A stretch of DNA of 64,000 nucleotides from Linepithema humile (taxonomy: Eukaryota > Arthropoda > Insecta > Hymenoptera > Formicidae), in NCBI RefSeq assembly GCF_040581485.1, contig NC_090129.1:10898501-10962500 (forward strand), given 5' to 3'. Of this stretch, positions 15,025 through 28,200 are shown one piece after another (positions within the stretch are counted from its first letter, which is position 1; each line of letters opens with the position of its first letter). Below the pieces are notes generated by a model that saw only the letters and a list, made by a program, of their open reading frames with translations, was not told where the DNA came from and did no database searches. The position numbers and the translations under genes were made by a program.

Positions 15025-18000
15025 ATGGATCTTAATACGTCGGTTTCCACATGCAATACCAGTACGAAAATAAATACTGAAAAAGTACTATACAACGATA
15101 TGTTTCCTGTAAAAATCATTGGCAATGGCAATGACGATACGAATAAGAAATTCGAAAAGGCAAAATCAGGTTTTTTCGATTTTGAAACGGACATACTATG
15201 GTTCAATGTTCTGCAACTTGTTGTGTTGCATACCATTGGTATTTATGGTTTACTAACTTTCGACTACATGAAAAATCCGATGACTACACTGTGGAGTAAG
15301 TGTACCCATCTCAGAAATTTTAACATGTACATAGAAATCTAAGAAATTTTCAAGATTTTCAGAGCACTTTCTGCGTAATTCTAATATGACCTCTTTAAAA
15401 TATTATCTTTAGTGTAAGATTAAAGTAATCGGGATTGGTGCTTCATCGGCAGAATAGTTTCTTTTCGCGCAGTGAAAAATATTAATGATAGTGCTGATAC
15501 AAATCCGTTTCAGGTGAACTACAATTCACGTTAAAGTTCGAGATAGAAATCTATTATGTATAATAATAAAAAATGTTTAAAAAATCAGAATATACATTTA
15601 ATAAAAAACATAATTTAAATATCATTAATATTTTTATATTTATTTTGATTTTTTTAATGTTTTCTGTATTATACACACGGAATACAAAATATTGAATGAC
15701 ATACTATCTTAAATTTTGTCACCAATTATAAGCCTACTTAAAATAAATTTTATAAATCGCGGAAATTATTATTGTTTGTAATTTTTGTGATTATTAAATT
15801 GATTTATAATTTATTAGAATTTATTAAGTATTTCACACAAACTTGTTAATAATATTTATCGATATCTAAATTATTTAAAATACTAAAAAATATCGTCGAC
15901 ACTAACTAGAGTGACGAATTAATTTAATTTTATTATTTTATGATAAAAAGCTGTAATATTTCCTTCACTAATTATTTCATTTGCATATTTTTATTTTATT
16001 AATAAATGAGACACCAAATATCAACAATAAAATAACAAGTATTCAAATGAGTGCGTTCAGTGGTTCCAAAAGTTACAAAATAATAATGGAAAGATAATTT
16101 CTTGCCAAAAATAATTATTGTTATAAAATCTTGAAAATCTTCTGAAAATGTTAAAACTTTTTTAAATTCTACTTTTTAGATCTCTATGCACATTATTGTT
16201 ATCAATAGACGTTTATAAAATATTTAAAAAATATATTTTTACACATTTTTAAGTAATCGGTATGTACATCATATCCAATTTTGGCGCGGCTGATGGCGCA
16301 CATCGATTTTGGAGTCATAAGAGCTTTAAAGCAAAGTTATCATTGAGAATTTTGCTTTTGATATGTTTCAGCGCAAGTGCGCAGGTAATTCTAATTTCTC
16401 AAACAATTTTGTTAATGGTTTGAACGACACTGCTTGCATTATATACAATAATGTGTAATTTGAAGGTATAGATAGGACTTTAGTTACAATCATTTTCGAG
16501 TAGAGTAAGTACGTATATAATAAACTTTTTTCTACACGATTATAGAATGCATTGTACCAATGGGTAAAATACCATCGTATGCATCACAAGTATTGCGATA
16601 CCAACGCGGATCCTCACAATACGAAGCGCGGCTTTTTTTTTGCACATTTCGGTTGGCTGATGATGAAGGAACATCCAGAATATATTGAGAAAAGCAAGAA
16701 GCTTGATCTGTCAGATATTATGTCTGATCCTGTCGTAGCCTTTGATAAAAAGTATATGTCGCTTTTTTATCTTACTAATAAAACTTATTAAAAATTTCGA
16801 AAAATTTAGTAATTTGTTTTATATAATAATATTTTATTATTTATATAATTATTTATATAATTAATTTTATATAATAATACAATAATATATATAGAATATA
16901 CTTAAACTAACTCTGAATGCTGTTATGATTTTATAGATATTTCTTGCCGCTTCAACTTTTTTTCGGTTTTATCCTACCTACGGCAATGCCTGTATACCTC
17001 TGGAATGAGACCTGGGGAAGAGCTATTATATCGCAAGTTTTTATACGATATATCATCACTTTGAACACCGTATGGACTATCAATAGCATCGCTCATGCAT
17101 GGGGTACCAGGCCGTATGATAAGTATGTAATTTACACGCGTATATACGATATTTACCATTTGCGTATAAAATTGTGTAATTGCATCTACATATATAGTAC
17201 AACAGAAAACTAAAAAAGGTCACATATTTAATATGTTTAATTGACAATATATAAATGTCAAACAAATAATACTTCAAATAATTAATAAAGTATTATTATA
17301 TCTCTTATCAATTATGAAAAAATATACGCTCAGTATACCTTTAATGACTATTTTTATAAAATTAATTATTTATTGATTTCTTCCTTTTTAATAACACGTT
17401 TCTCGTTCTTAGGACCATAAGACCAGCGGATAACGAATTAATCAACTTTTTATCAGCGGGAGAAGGACATCATAATTATCATCATGTGTTCCCGTGGGAC
17501 TACAGGTCGGCAGAAAACGGTTATAACAAAATGAATTATACCACAGTCTTCATCGACATTTTTGCAAAACTAAAATTAGCCTACAATTTGAAATATCCAT
17601 CTATAGATTTAATAAAAAAAAACTGTGTTGAACAGAGGCGATGGCACACACCACACATTGTCGGAAGTACCAAGACCCGAATAAATCGGCCAAGAGATAA
17701 AAAACATCATGTAATTTCGATAATGTATTTTTGCTTGTTTTTAAAATAAATAAAAACATTTTATGTACATAACCCGTTTCTCGTTCTTAGGACCATAAGA
17801 CCAGCGGATAACGAATTAATCAACTTTTTATCAGCGGGAGAAGGACACCATAATTATCATCATGTGTTCCCGTGGGACTACAGGTCGGCAGAAAACGGTT
17901 ATAACAAAATGAATTATACTACAGTCTTCATCGACATTTTTGCGAAACTAGGATTAGCCTACAATTTGAAATATCCATCTATAGATTTAATAAAAAAAAC

Positions 18001-18073
18001 TGTGCTGAACAGAGGCGATAGCACCACACATTGTCGGAAGTATCAAGACCCGAATAAATCGGCCAAGAGATAA
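15025..18073 (+). CDS. Acyl-CoA desaturase (delta-9/delta-11 type), five coding exons
   Basis: Exons: 15025-15295, 16254-16384, 16546-16751, 16937-17122, then a last exon available in two direct copies (17413-17749 or 17791-18073). Every junction has GT/AG borders and compatible phase. All three histidine boxes that hold the di-iron centre are present: HRFWSH (exon 2), HRMHHK (exon 3) and HHNYHH (last exon). With the second last-exon copy the product is about 360 residues, normal for insect desaturases, with hydrophobic stretches in exons 1, 2 and 4 for the ER membrane. The enzyme inserts a double bond into fatty acyl-CoA, feeding cuticular hydrocarbon, pheromone or membrane lipid synthesis. 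The first last-exon copy has one extra A in a poly-A run near 17620, altering its C-terminus. Substrate specificity cannot be read from sequence. I see no stop in the model. Confidence 0.8.
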
Positions 18074-19170
18074 AAAACATCATGTAATTTCGATAATGTA
18101 TTTTTGCTTGTTTTTACAATAAATAAAAACGTTTTATGTACATAACACGTTTCTCGTTCTTAGGACTTTCGCAAAAATGTCGATGAAGACTGTGGTATAA
18201 TTCATTTTGTTATAACCGTTTTTTGCCGACCTGTAGTCCCATGGGAACACATGATGATAATTATGGTGTCCTTCTCCCGCTGATAAAAAGTTGATTAATT
18301 CGTTATCCGCTGGTCTTATGGTCCTAAGAACGAGAAACGTGTTATGTACATAAAACGTTTTTAATTATTTTAAAAATAAGCAAAAATACATTATCGAAAT
18401 TACATGATGTTTTTTATTTCTTGGCCGATTTATTCGGGTCTTGGTACTTCCAACAATGTGTGGTGTGTGCCATCGCCTCTGTTCAGCACAGTTTTTTTTA
18501 TTAAATCTATAGATGGATATTTCAAATTGTAGGCTAATTTTAGTTTTGCAAAAATGTCGATGAAGACTGTGGTATAATTCATTTTGTTATAACCGTTTTC
18601 TGCCGATATGTAGTCCCACGGGAACACATGATGATAATTATGATGTCCTTCTCCCGCTGATAAAAAGTTGATTAATTCGTTATCCGCTGGTCTTATGGTC
18701 CTAAGAACGAGAAACGTGTTATGCACATAAAATGTTTTTATTTATTTTAAAAACAAGCAAAAATACATTATCGAAATTACATGATGTTTTTTATTTCTTG
18801 GCCGATTTATTCGGGTCTTGGTACTTCCAACAATGTGTGGTGTGTGCCATCGCCTCTGTTCAGCACAGTTTTTTTTATTAAATCTATAGATGGATATTTC
18901 AAATTGTAGGCTAATCCTAGTTTCGCAAAAATGTCGATGAAGACTGTGGTATAATTCATTTTGTTATAACCGTTTTCTGCCGACCTGTAGTCTCACGGGA
19001 ACACATGATGATAATTATGGTGTCCTTCTCCCGCTGATAAAAAGTTGATTAATTCGTTATCCGCTGATCTTATGGTCCTAAAAAACGTGTTATTAAAAAG
19101 GAAGAAATGAATAAATAATTAATTTTATAAAAATAGTCATTAAAGATATACTGAGCGTATATTTTTTCAT
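17390..19170. repeat. Amplified desaturase last exon: two direct and three inverted copies
   Basis: A unit of about 375 bp (intron end TTTCTCGTTCTTAG, the last exon with HHNYHH, and a 3' UTR) occurs twice in direct order from 17391 and about 17766. It is followed by three inverted copies at about 18163-18345 (truncated), 18395-18720 and 18755-19085. The outermost inverted copy continues into about 80 bp of inverted intron 4 (to about 19170), mirroring 17317-17400, so the whole is a head-to-head structure. Inverted copies keep most of the coding sequence; 18430-18705 is an uninterrupted frame on the minus strand. No upstream desaturase exons accompany them. Confidence 0.9.
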
Positions 19171-19429
19171 GTTACATAAAACGTTTTTATTTATTTTAAA
19201 AACAAGCAAAAATACATCATCGAAATTCTATGATGTTTTTTTATCTCTTGGTCGATTTATTCGGGTCTTGGTACATAAGTACCAAGACCCGAATTTATGG
19301 TCTTGGAATTATGGTCTTAGTAATATATTACATAAAACGTTTTTATTTATATTAAAAACAAGCAAAAATATTTTATTACATATACTTATTATTGAATTAA
19401 TTGAGAGAGAAAGAGGGAAGGAGGGGGGA

Positions 19430-19484
<55 letters not shown>

Positions 19485-19500
19485 TGTGTTAATTTTCTTA
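19171..19500. repeat. Desaturase 3' UTR fragments and a GA microsatellite
   Basis: Two further partial copies of the desaturase 3' UTR lie at about 19175-19275 and 19328-19378. They are separated by a short palindrome around ACCAAGACCCGAAT. A GA-rich run follows at about 19404-19482. There is no coding content. Confidence 0.7.
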
Positions 19501-19794
19501 TGTATCAGCAATTTTAAATTGTTAACAATTATATTTTGTAATAATTATTATCAAATATAGCGCTTTGGCAACAATTTCAGCATTTTTATTTATTTTAAAT
19601 TTGTCTTGTAACAATTATTACAATACATGACGTAATTAGCACATAATTCAGAAATATTATTTTTAATAACGATAAAAGAGATAGAGAGTTTAATGCACTT
19701 CGTTGAAGTGATGTCTTTATAAATGTTTACTTACCTATATACAAGATACCATCGAGATCGAGAGTTTTGTTGCTGCCCTGGCTGTTGATCTATC
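19501..19794. other. AT-rich stretch with no recognised feature
   Basis: No open frame of note, no repeat shared with the rest of the window and no RNA gene recognised. Confidence 0.6.
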
Positions 19795-20127
19795 AAAATT
19801 TACAACACTAACAGTAAAGAAAAGTAAAGCGGTAAAGAAAGAAATTTTGTTGTATCATATTTGTTTCTTTTAACGTGTTAACTTTCTAAAATTCAATTTT
19901 TTATCTTTAATGTGTTTTAGCTTCTTTAGTAATAATCGCAACGATTATTCAAGTCCGTTATAATTGAAACGCTGTAAACTCAAAATTAGTAAAAATGCGC
20001 GCGATCAATTCGATCAATAAGTTATGATGGTACGTATATATGCTGTCATTACCCACTGAACTGCGCCTATCTCTGCAAAGTATGCCGCGCAACCCGTCGT
20101 ACTGCCCAATAAGTATATGCAACACCC
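19795..20127. mobile_element. Half of a palindromic TA-target element
   Basis: Closely matches the right half of the complete palindrome at 61941-62580, including the central AAAGCGGTAAAGAAAG sequence and the outer GGGCAGTACGACGGG inverse. Its outer end forms the right edge of the insertion in the TIR exon, with the last two bases of the terminus apparently lost. The left half is missing here. Confidence 0.8.
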
Positions 20128-22322
20128 TATCTTAATTTATCCCAAAACCAAGGATCTCCCCATTGAACGTACGTGTTCATAGATATGTACGCTCTCAGTT
20201 CAGGATCCAGATCATCTCTGGGTCCAATGTCACCATACAAGATCAGTATCACTCGCGCCCGACCTTCGCTTAACGCTTGACGATGAACAGCCGAAATTCC
20301 ATTCTTCCCCAGATGTTCTTCAAGAAATTTGGCTTCAGCACCACTATTGTCCGTCTAGAATTTTCCACGGATCTAGCAATATTATCCGGTATCCATTCGC
20401 CCGCTAACCAATCTCGATAATGAACACACAATTTGAATGGTGTTGGGCCACTCTCGAGATTCGGTATCAGCTCGTCTGCTATAAAATCGATATCCTTGTG
20501 CGAGAAGTTCACAAACGCATCGTACAATTTGTCCTTATCCAATTCTTCTTCCGTAACACACCATGAACACCTAAGCAAAAAACCATACTTTAATATGTGT
20601 TTGGTATTTGAAATACAAACCAAAAATTAAACCAATAATTAATCCAATAAGAACAGTTGCTGCACTGCTGCTGATAATCACTGTTATGTTAGATAGACAA
20701 AAATCATCCCAGGTCATTTTTTATATAGATGTACTCTTTCTGTGACATTATTTTAGACATGTTGATTATTTCGGATTTTGAATGAATAAAATTATAAAAA
20801 TCTTTAGCCTCACAGCCGCATTCCCACGGATTTTCATGCAACGTCAAATGCATTAAATTGGTAGAATTTTCCCAAAACTTCAGCACGTCAGAATGTATTT
20901 TTGATAATTTATTATTGTGTAGTTCTAGAACTTGAAATATATCAATTTCAAATTTTAATGGTAAAATTTAACATTTTTTATAATATATTTCACAATTAAT
21001 ATTTTTTATATCTGTCATGTATATATACATGTATATTTTTCGTAGATTATTATGTTTATTAATATAAAAAAAATTAAAAATTGGTTTGTCAAATTTTGAT
21101 TACCAGATAATTTGCGAATTTTTTGATGTTTTTACAATATAAGTTTCTTACAATTTGCATAAACTCTTTTTATATAAATTATTTTGTGGATAAAATACAG
21201 TTGCATTACATATCTTCAATGTTGTCAGTAACTCACTTAAAGAAATATAAGATATAATGTTGTGAGATAAAGAAAGTTCATTAACTGATTTGAGTTCTAA
21301 TTTCTTCAAGTCTGGCATTTGCGTTAACCAATTATGGGAGAATTTCAAATGTAAATGCAAAATTGTGTCAATCAATTTTGTTAAATTTTGAATCAAAGAA
21401 ATATTAGACTCCTTTATATCATGCGGCACATTAGTTAAGTTTTTATAAGAACAGTCATATATGAAAGCTTTATCCTCTGGCTTCATAAAGCAATCGCACC
21501 TTTCAGAGTATACAATAATGGAATCTGTGTTTTCTATCTTGCAAGTGAACTTATTCAAATATTGCTTAGAATCAGATGTCAAGTTTTTTATTCGTACTTT
21601 TTCTAATTTTTTTGGTCTATGACAAATTAAATTGTCTAATTCCATCTGAAAATAGCTTTGAATGTTATGCATTTCACTTTCGTTATAACAGAGAAAATGA
21701 TATACGTCACAATCACAATTTAACGGATTATTTTCCACTAATATTTTTACGGTACGATTAGTTTTGCTTTCCACTTTTGTGATATTTTTGGCATTGTGTA
21801 AAAAAATATGTCGTATCTTATTATGAGTCAAGTTCACTATAATATCGTTCGATGAAAATAATAAATCTTCTGTCTAAAATTTAAAGAAAAAAGTATTGTC
21901 ATATAATTATCAATTTCAAAAACAATTTGGTTAATTTAATATACATGGTGTCCTAAAATTAAAGGATCAAACTTTGTCATATGTTCTATGAGTAAAAATA
22001 AAATAAAGAAGATTATGTAAATATAGGTCTGGAAATATAGGATTTATTAAAATGATTTACGATATCAAATATACAGCGGATTCATTGTTGATACATTACG
22101 ATGTTAGAGTAGATCGGCGATGTTTATCTATAATAAGTTTATTCTAGCTTATTATTTAAAATGATTAAAGATAATCAGTTTCGATGAATGAGCTAATTTG
22201 TATCAGTCTCAAAATTAGGTATCATTGGATTAGTCTTATTGTATCAGTACATATAGTACAATTTTATATTAAAATGCCACAAGTATTCTTGATCAAAGAG
22301 TACGGAGATACGATTTTTGTAT

Positions 22323-24244
22323 TGTGACGTGACGTTTTACGAGCGCCGTCACAAGGGCGATAGCCCGGCCGAGGGAGCAGAGTCCTGAGATTGCTCCTCG
22401 CGTTGAGAGAGCAACCCGCGAGACGCCACCATCTTTACGCGTTATTTTGTAGTTCGTTCCCGTTTTTTTATGTTTATTATCGTTTAAGTTATAAGGCGAG
22501 ACCCCGTGCGGGCGGCATTGCGTATTTTGTGCCTCAGGGCGAAGATTCAGCATCGCCATAGAGACCGGACGCCGGGGGATTATCAACGGGTGTCACGTGT
22601 TAGTGACCCCGCAGCAGACAAGATCAGGTACCGCGATCCCGTCGCCTCCGCCATCCAAGCCCTACCGACTAGCTCCGCTTTGATTTTAGCCACAAACTCA
22701 CAAAGAAACGCAGCAGCGGACCTCGCCCGGCTGCAGACGGCATCGAGGACTCCTAAGATGCTGCATCCGGAAGGACCGGAGTATGGCCCGGCCAGCCTAA
22801 CCAGTCTCTTCCGGGAACATCGACTCATCAACACAATACCGACCGGATGATTTGAGGAAGCCACAGAAAGCGGGAGAGGGGGGGGGCGCCCTGGATGAAC
22901 TGTGGGCGGTTCTCAGAGGCTCCCCTTTTTGGAAAATCGGCAGGATGCGCGGAAAGGCGGAATTAGAAGGACCAACGTGCAGAGCCGAGAAGAATACTGT
23001 TCGGTGTGCCGCAAGAGTGCGAGGACCAACGTCAGGACTCAGCCGAAGACGCCGACTCGATGTAAACCGCCTCTCGGATAGCCGTAGAGTTCCGTCCGGT
23101 TACGGCTGGTAGCGTGAGTCTGAAACTCTGTGTTCTGTGTCTCTTACACGACTAATCGCAATTTTGTACCGTGAGCGCTCTTTGGGCGCTCAGTTACCGC
23201 ATATCCAGCCGGCTCCGGATATCGCGTAAAAGTCTCTTTGTTTTGCGTGAATCAAGCCTCGACAGTCTCTTTCTCGTTGCCGTTTCGATTGCCGTTCCGT
23301 TTCGTTACCATACCGTCTTTCCGTTACCGTTTCTTCTTTGGAGATACCGACTATTTCCTACCGATCTTTCTTACGATACCGTTTTGTTACCGTTTTTGTC
23401 GCGTTATCACAGTACCGGAAGTACCGTGGTTGAATGTCCGCGGACGGATTTTGCTCGGGAACGTTTTCCGCGAGACCGCTGTTACCGCCAAGTTAGCGTC
23501 TCGGCGAGAAACGTGAAAACCCGCGAAAATAACCGTTCCGCGACATATCATGTCTGGCCGTTAGGCTACCGTCGTTCAAAGCATATTTATTTGGCCTTCA
23601 CCGGTCGCGTCGGGTTGTCGTAATACAAGTCATTTGTTTTGCCGAATATCGTTGGATCTACCGCTAAGTTCCGTGATCGCGTTTCGAAATATCATATCGT
23701 GACCAAAATTCATTCTTATTACCGATTTATTGGGCGAATTGCCTTACTGCCGCCGTATTAAACTATTTCCGCCGTATCGGCTCAGGCCGAACGATCTACT
23801 CATTTTTAAACCTTGTAACCAAATCGTTGAAATACATTATTGTTAAATCTTAATTATTGAGTTGTCCTTGTGTGCGCCTCTCACTCCAGATATCTAACGC
23901 CAAATAAAAGAACTGCGCCCCTCTGCCATATACTGAGCGGGGAGCGGCTGAGCATTTTAGAGTACTGTTGAAGTTACCGATACCGCGGTGCGATTACTCG
24001 CACCTGGCGCCCATTTCCGGTTACCGATATCGCGTGAGTTACCTTGCTCCCGAATTTTGTGGAGTACCGCGAGTTACCGAATCGAGCATTTATTGCCGAT
24101 ACCGCGAGTTACCGAGTCGTGCATTTACCGCCGACGCCGCGTAAGTTACCTAACTCCCGAAGATCGTGGAGTACCGCGGTTACCGATTTCCATTGGGCGT
24201 GCTCCCTCGGATCTGGCGTGATTCCGAGGCTAGTTCACGTCGCA
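22323..24244 (+). mobile_element. Solo-LTR-like element, copy 1
   Basis: Begins TGTGACGTGACG and ends CACGTCGCA (TG...CA form). GTAT is duplicated at 22319-22322 and 24245-24248, and the empty site is visible in TLR-d and TLR-e. It is 1,922 bp with GC-rich sequence unlike its AT-rich host, an AATAAA near 23904 and repeats of CGAGTTACCG near the right end. A 4-bp duplication and TG...CA ends fit a solo gypsy-type LTR, but no internal region is present to prove it. It lies in intron 3 of TLR-bc. Open frames inside (for example 23171-23623) have no motif. Confidence 0.6.
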
Positions 24245-25217
24245 GTATATGGTTTCTGCAATGGAAATTCTCGAGTTGCTGTAGAAGAATATCAATGGAG
24301 GTTCTCCAATAGAAGAATGGCAACAAACTTCTGTTTTTTCAATGTGACGTGATAATAAAACGGTTCTAGACTTATATTTATATAACATTTTTTTCTTATT
24401 TCTGCTTATTTATTAAACTAGTAAAATTTAATCGTTTAACTTTAGAACATCCTATACATATCACTTTTGAGGTGCTATTTCAAATACTTACTTTTATAGA
24501 AGATACATTATTATAGCTAAGATCCAATATACAAAGTTTATCGTGCTTAATAATCCAATCTCTAAATATTTTCAAAATGCTATTGTTAGCTAAATATAAT
24601 TCTTTCAGCGAATGGCAATTATAGAAAGGCGATATCAATGCGGTGTACGAACCGAACAAGTTAAATTGTAATGTAAGATAATTGTGCGACAATTTGATAA
24701 TCCTCAAGTTTATTAAAAAAGTAAAACTATAATTGGAAATAGTTTTTAGACGATTTTGTTCCATATTTAATTGTTCCAACAAGTCTAATCCATTAAACAG
24801 TTTTCTGAAATATAAAAAAGATTTTTATATAAATAAAATTTTAAAACATGTAAGCAATTATTATCAATCATATAATAAAAGCGATTTAAACATACCCAGA
24901 AATAGAAGTAATGCGATTATTTGACAAATCCAATTTTCTTAATCAACTGGTATTTAAGAAAACATAATCAGGCAAAACTTCTAGATTATTGGAATTCAAT
25001 GACAACATTTCTAACTTTATCAAATTCCGGAATATTTTTACTGGCAAACATTAGAGGTTATTGTCGCTCAACATAATCACATTCAGCGAAGATAATTGTG
25101 ATTTTCAAAAGTGATTTTCTGATAATGTGACTAGTCCATTATTCGTCAGCTACAAAGTTTCTAATTTCATTAAATTGCTACAAAGTCCATCCAACAAAGT
25201 CAAATTTTTTTGGTTGT

Positions 25218-28200
25218 GGTCATTTGAAGAAATATTAGATATGTTGTTGTAAGATAAAGAAAGTTCATTCACTCAGTTCTAATTTTTCCAAGTCTGGCAT
25301 TTGCGTTAACCGATTATGGGAGAAATTCAAATAAAATTTCGAAATTGTGTTAACTGAATTTGTTAAATTTTGAATAAACTGAATGTTAGGTTCTCTTATA
25401 TTGTTTGGCACGTAAGTTAAGTTTTTATGAGAACAGTCAAATATGAAAGCTTTATCATGAGACTTCAAAAAGCAATCGCACTTTTCGGGGCATATAGTAA
25501 TGGAATCTGTGTTTTGTATTCTACAGATAAATTTCTAGAATATAAACAGACTTTTTCCATTTCTTTCGGACTATGACAAATTAAATTGTCTAATCTTATC
25601 TGAAAATGGCTTTGAACGTTACGCATTTCGCTTTCGTAATAACGTAAAAAGTCGTACACGTCACAATCACAATTTAATGGATTATTTTTCACCCCCATAT
25701 TTCTACGTTACGAAAAGTTTTACTTTTCTTTTTTATCATGTATTCGGCATCGTGTAAAAAGATATGCTGTATTTTATTATGTGTCAAGTTTACTAGAATG
25801 TTGTCCGATTGAAACAGTAAATCACCTGTCTAAAATTTAAAACAAGAAAGTATTAATATATCTTATATTTATCATCTACAAAAACAATTTTATTTATATC
25901 TAATATACACGGTGTTCCAAAGTTAAATGCTTAAACTTTGTCAGTATGTTCTATCATTAAAGATAACTGGTTTATTATTAATAACGGTTTCGCTGTTAAT
26001 ATATTACGTGGTGAAAGTCGGCCAGCAATGTTTATCTAATAAGTTTGATGTTGCTATGTTTATTATTTGAAATCATCGAAGGTAATCAGTTTCGATGAAT
26101 GAGCGGATCTATGTCAGCTTTAAAATTAGTTCATTATATCTATACACGGTAAAATTTCATAATAAAATGTCACAAGTATTCTGGAAAAAAGAGAACACAG
26201 ATATGATTTTTGTATATAACTTCTGCAATAGAAATTTTCGAGTTGCAAAAGAATATCAATGGAGGTTCTATAATATAGAAGAGCCAACGAACTTCTGTTT
26301 TTTTAATATAATATGATAGCGGAACATTTCTAGAATCTATATTTATATAACATTTTTTTTTTTATTTTTACTTATTGATCAAGCTGGTGAAGTTTAATCG
26401 TTTAACTTTATAACACCCTGTATATATTATTTTCCAAGGTGCTGTTTTAAATACTTACTTTTATAGTAGATATGTTGTTATAGCTAAGATCCAATATCTG
26501 AAGTTTATCATGATTAGTTAACCAATCCTTAGATATTTCGGAAATGCTATTGTTAATTAAATATAATTTTTCTAAGCTACCATGGAATCATAGTTTGAAT
26601 GCATCGGACCGTTCAAATAATGTAAGAAAATTGTGGGACAAGTTAATAATCTTCAAGCTGTGACACATATAAAAACTATGATTCCGAATAGTACTTAGAT
26701 GATTTTGTTTCATATTAAGTTGTTCCAATCGCGCGAGATAATCCACCAATTCTAAAATATTAAAAAGATTTCTGTATCAGTAAAATTATAAAACATGTAA
26801 GCAATTATTATCAAGCATATAATAAAAGCGATTTAAGCATACTCGGAAATGGTAGTGAAGCGATATTTTGATAAATTTAATATTCTTAATCCACCGATAT
26901 TTTTGAAAATATTTGGCACTGCTTCTAGATAATTAGAATCTAATTTCAATCTTTCTAACGTTGACAAACCTCGGAATATTTCTACGGGCAAAGATTGAAG
27001 GTAATTGTTACTCAATGTAATCATCTCCAGCGAAGATGATCTCCAAAACAGATCTTCCGGTAATGTGACTAGTCCATTATTGTTCAGTGGCAAAAATTTC
27101 AATTTCGTTAAATTGCTAAAAAGTCCATCCAATAAAATCAAATTTCTCTGGTTGTGAGATAAGTTAACTACAAATAATTCTGCATTGTTTCGTAGAAGAT
27201 TTCTTGGCAAATTTATAAAATTGTTCTTTTTTAGAGAAAGATAGTTAAGGTTTTTTAGTTTTGCGAATATATTTTCTGGTAAATTGGATAAGTTATTTAT
27301 TGAAACATCGAGGTGTCTCAGAGCGACAAGTTTGTCGAAAATGCCCGCTGGGAACTCGGTTAAATAATTCTTACGTAGATCCAGATGTGTTAAATTTGTC
27401 ATCTTATCAAATGTGATGGATTCTATCCGTCTCAAATTGTTATCTGACAATTCGAGTTCAATTAATTTGGGAGTAAAATACAAAAATTTAGCGGCCAAAT
27501 GTTTGATGTAGGTGTTCCACAGTGTGAGAGATTTCAATTCTTTCAAATCAGCTAACAGATCATTGTCCAAATGAATGTGGTAGTTGCTTATTCTCAGAAT
27601 TTTTAAATGTCCAAAACCGTTTAGATGCTACTTTTCCAAGATCAAGTTCTTGTTTTCATATGATTTAAGTGTTAAATACTCAATGTCTGTAGCTTTTAGC
27701 ATTCGCGCAATGTGAATCAATTTAATATTATTATTCTTAGGTAAGTTGCACTTTTCGAATATTATCCCGTAGTCAGAAATCCGAGAAGTATTATACAACG
27801 TATTATTCCTTACGTCAAGATTAAAATTTGACAAGTCCGGTGAGTTGATACAAGCGACCTATGTGAAAAAACATATTTGGTGTCAATTTGATTTAATTAT
27901 CTAAAAGTTAAAAGAAAAAAGAAGAAATGTTTGTTTGTGAAATTTTCCATGAATTTGATACTAAATTATTATTTGAAGTAAAATTTTAAGTAAATAGTTG
28001 TAAGTAAGACATTGAAAAACTCTTTAAAGAAAGATGGAATAGAAAATTTTCTTAGAAAATATTTTGCTCTACGAAAGATATTATTAAATATAAAAACATG
28101 AATAACGTAAGCATGAAAAATTTAATATTTTTTAATATTCAATGTGTTATAATATTTTTGGATTGTTTAATATAACAAATAATCTGTTTGTATCTATATT

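Larger units (their letters stand above)
12551..20127. other. 7.6-kb insertion carrying a desaturase gene, inside the TIR exon of TLR-bc
   Basis: Flanked by TAT on both sides (12548-12550 and 20128-20130), once in the uninterrupted TLR-e and TLR-f exons. The right edge is half of a palindromic element whose complete copy is at 61941-62580; its outer end (CAACACCC) abuts the exon. The left edge shows no matching terminus, only 25 bp before a MITE, so the mechanism is unclear. Contents in order: a MITE, an inverted-repeat element, a complete desaturase gene on the plus strand, amplified copies of its last exon, and the half palindrome. Confidence 0.75.
12475..25217 (-). pseudogene. TLR-bc: Toll-1-like receptor pseudogene with split TIR exon
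   Basis: The 3' tail of the TIR exon is at 12475-12550 (stop TAG 12475-12477) and the rest of that exon starts at 20131. The two halves abut exactly when compared with TLR-e (GCGTAT/CTTAAT), so 12551-20127 is an insertion. Parts present: exon 5 with LRR cap (NPWECGCEAKDF), membrane helix and TIR (20131 to about 20940), exon 4 with LRRCT/LRRNT Cys clusters (about 21170-21873), exon 3 (24492-24804) and a truncated exon 2 (24896-25217). Lesions: a one-base deletion in the TIR domain near 20290, a shift between helix and TIR near 20570, an altered exon 5 acceptor (CAA for CAG), several stops in exon 2 and loss of exon 1. Intron 3 holds the LTR-like element at 22323-24244. Inactive. Confidence 0.85.
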
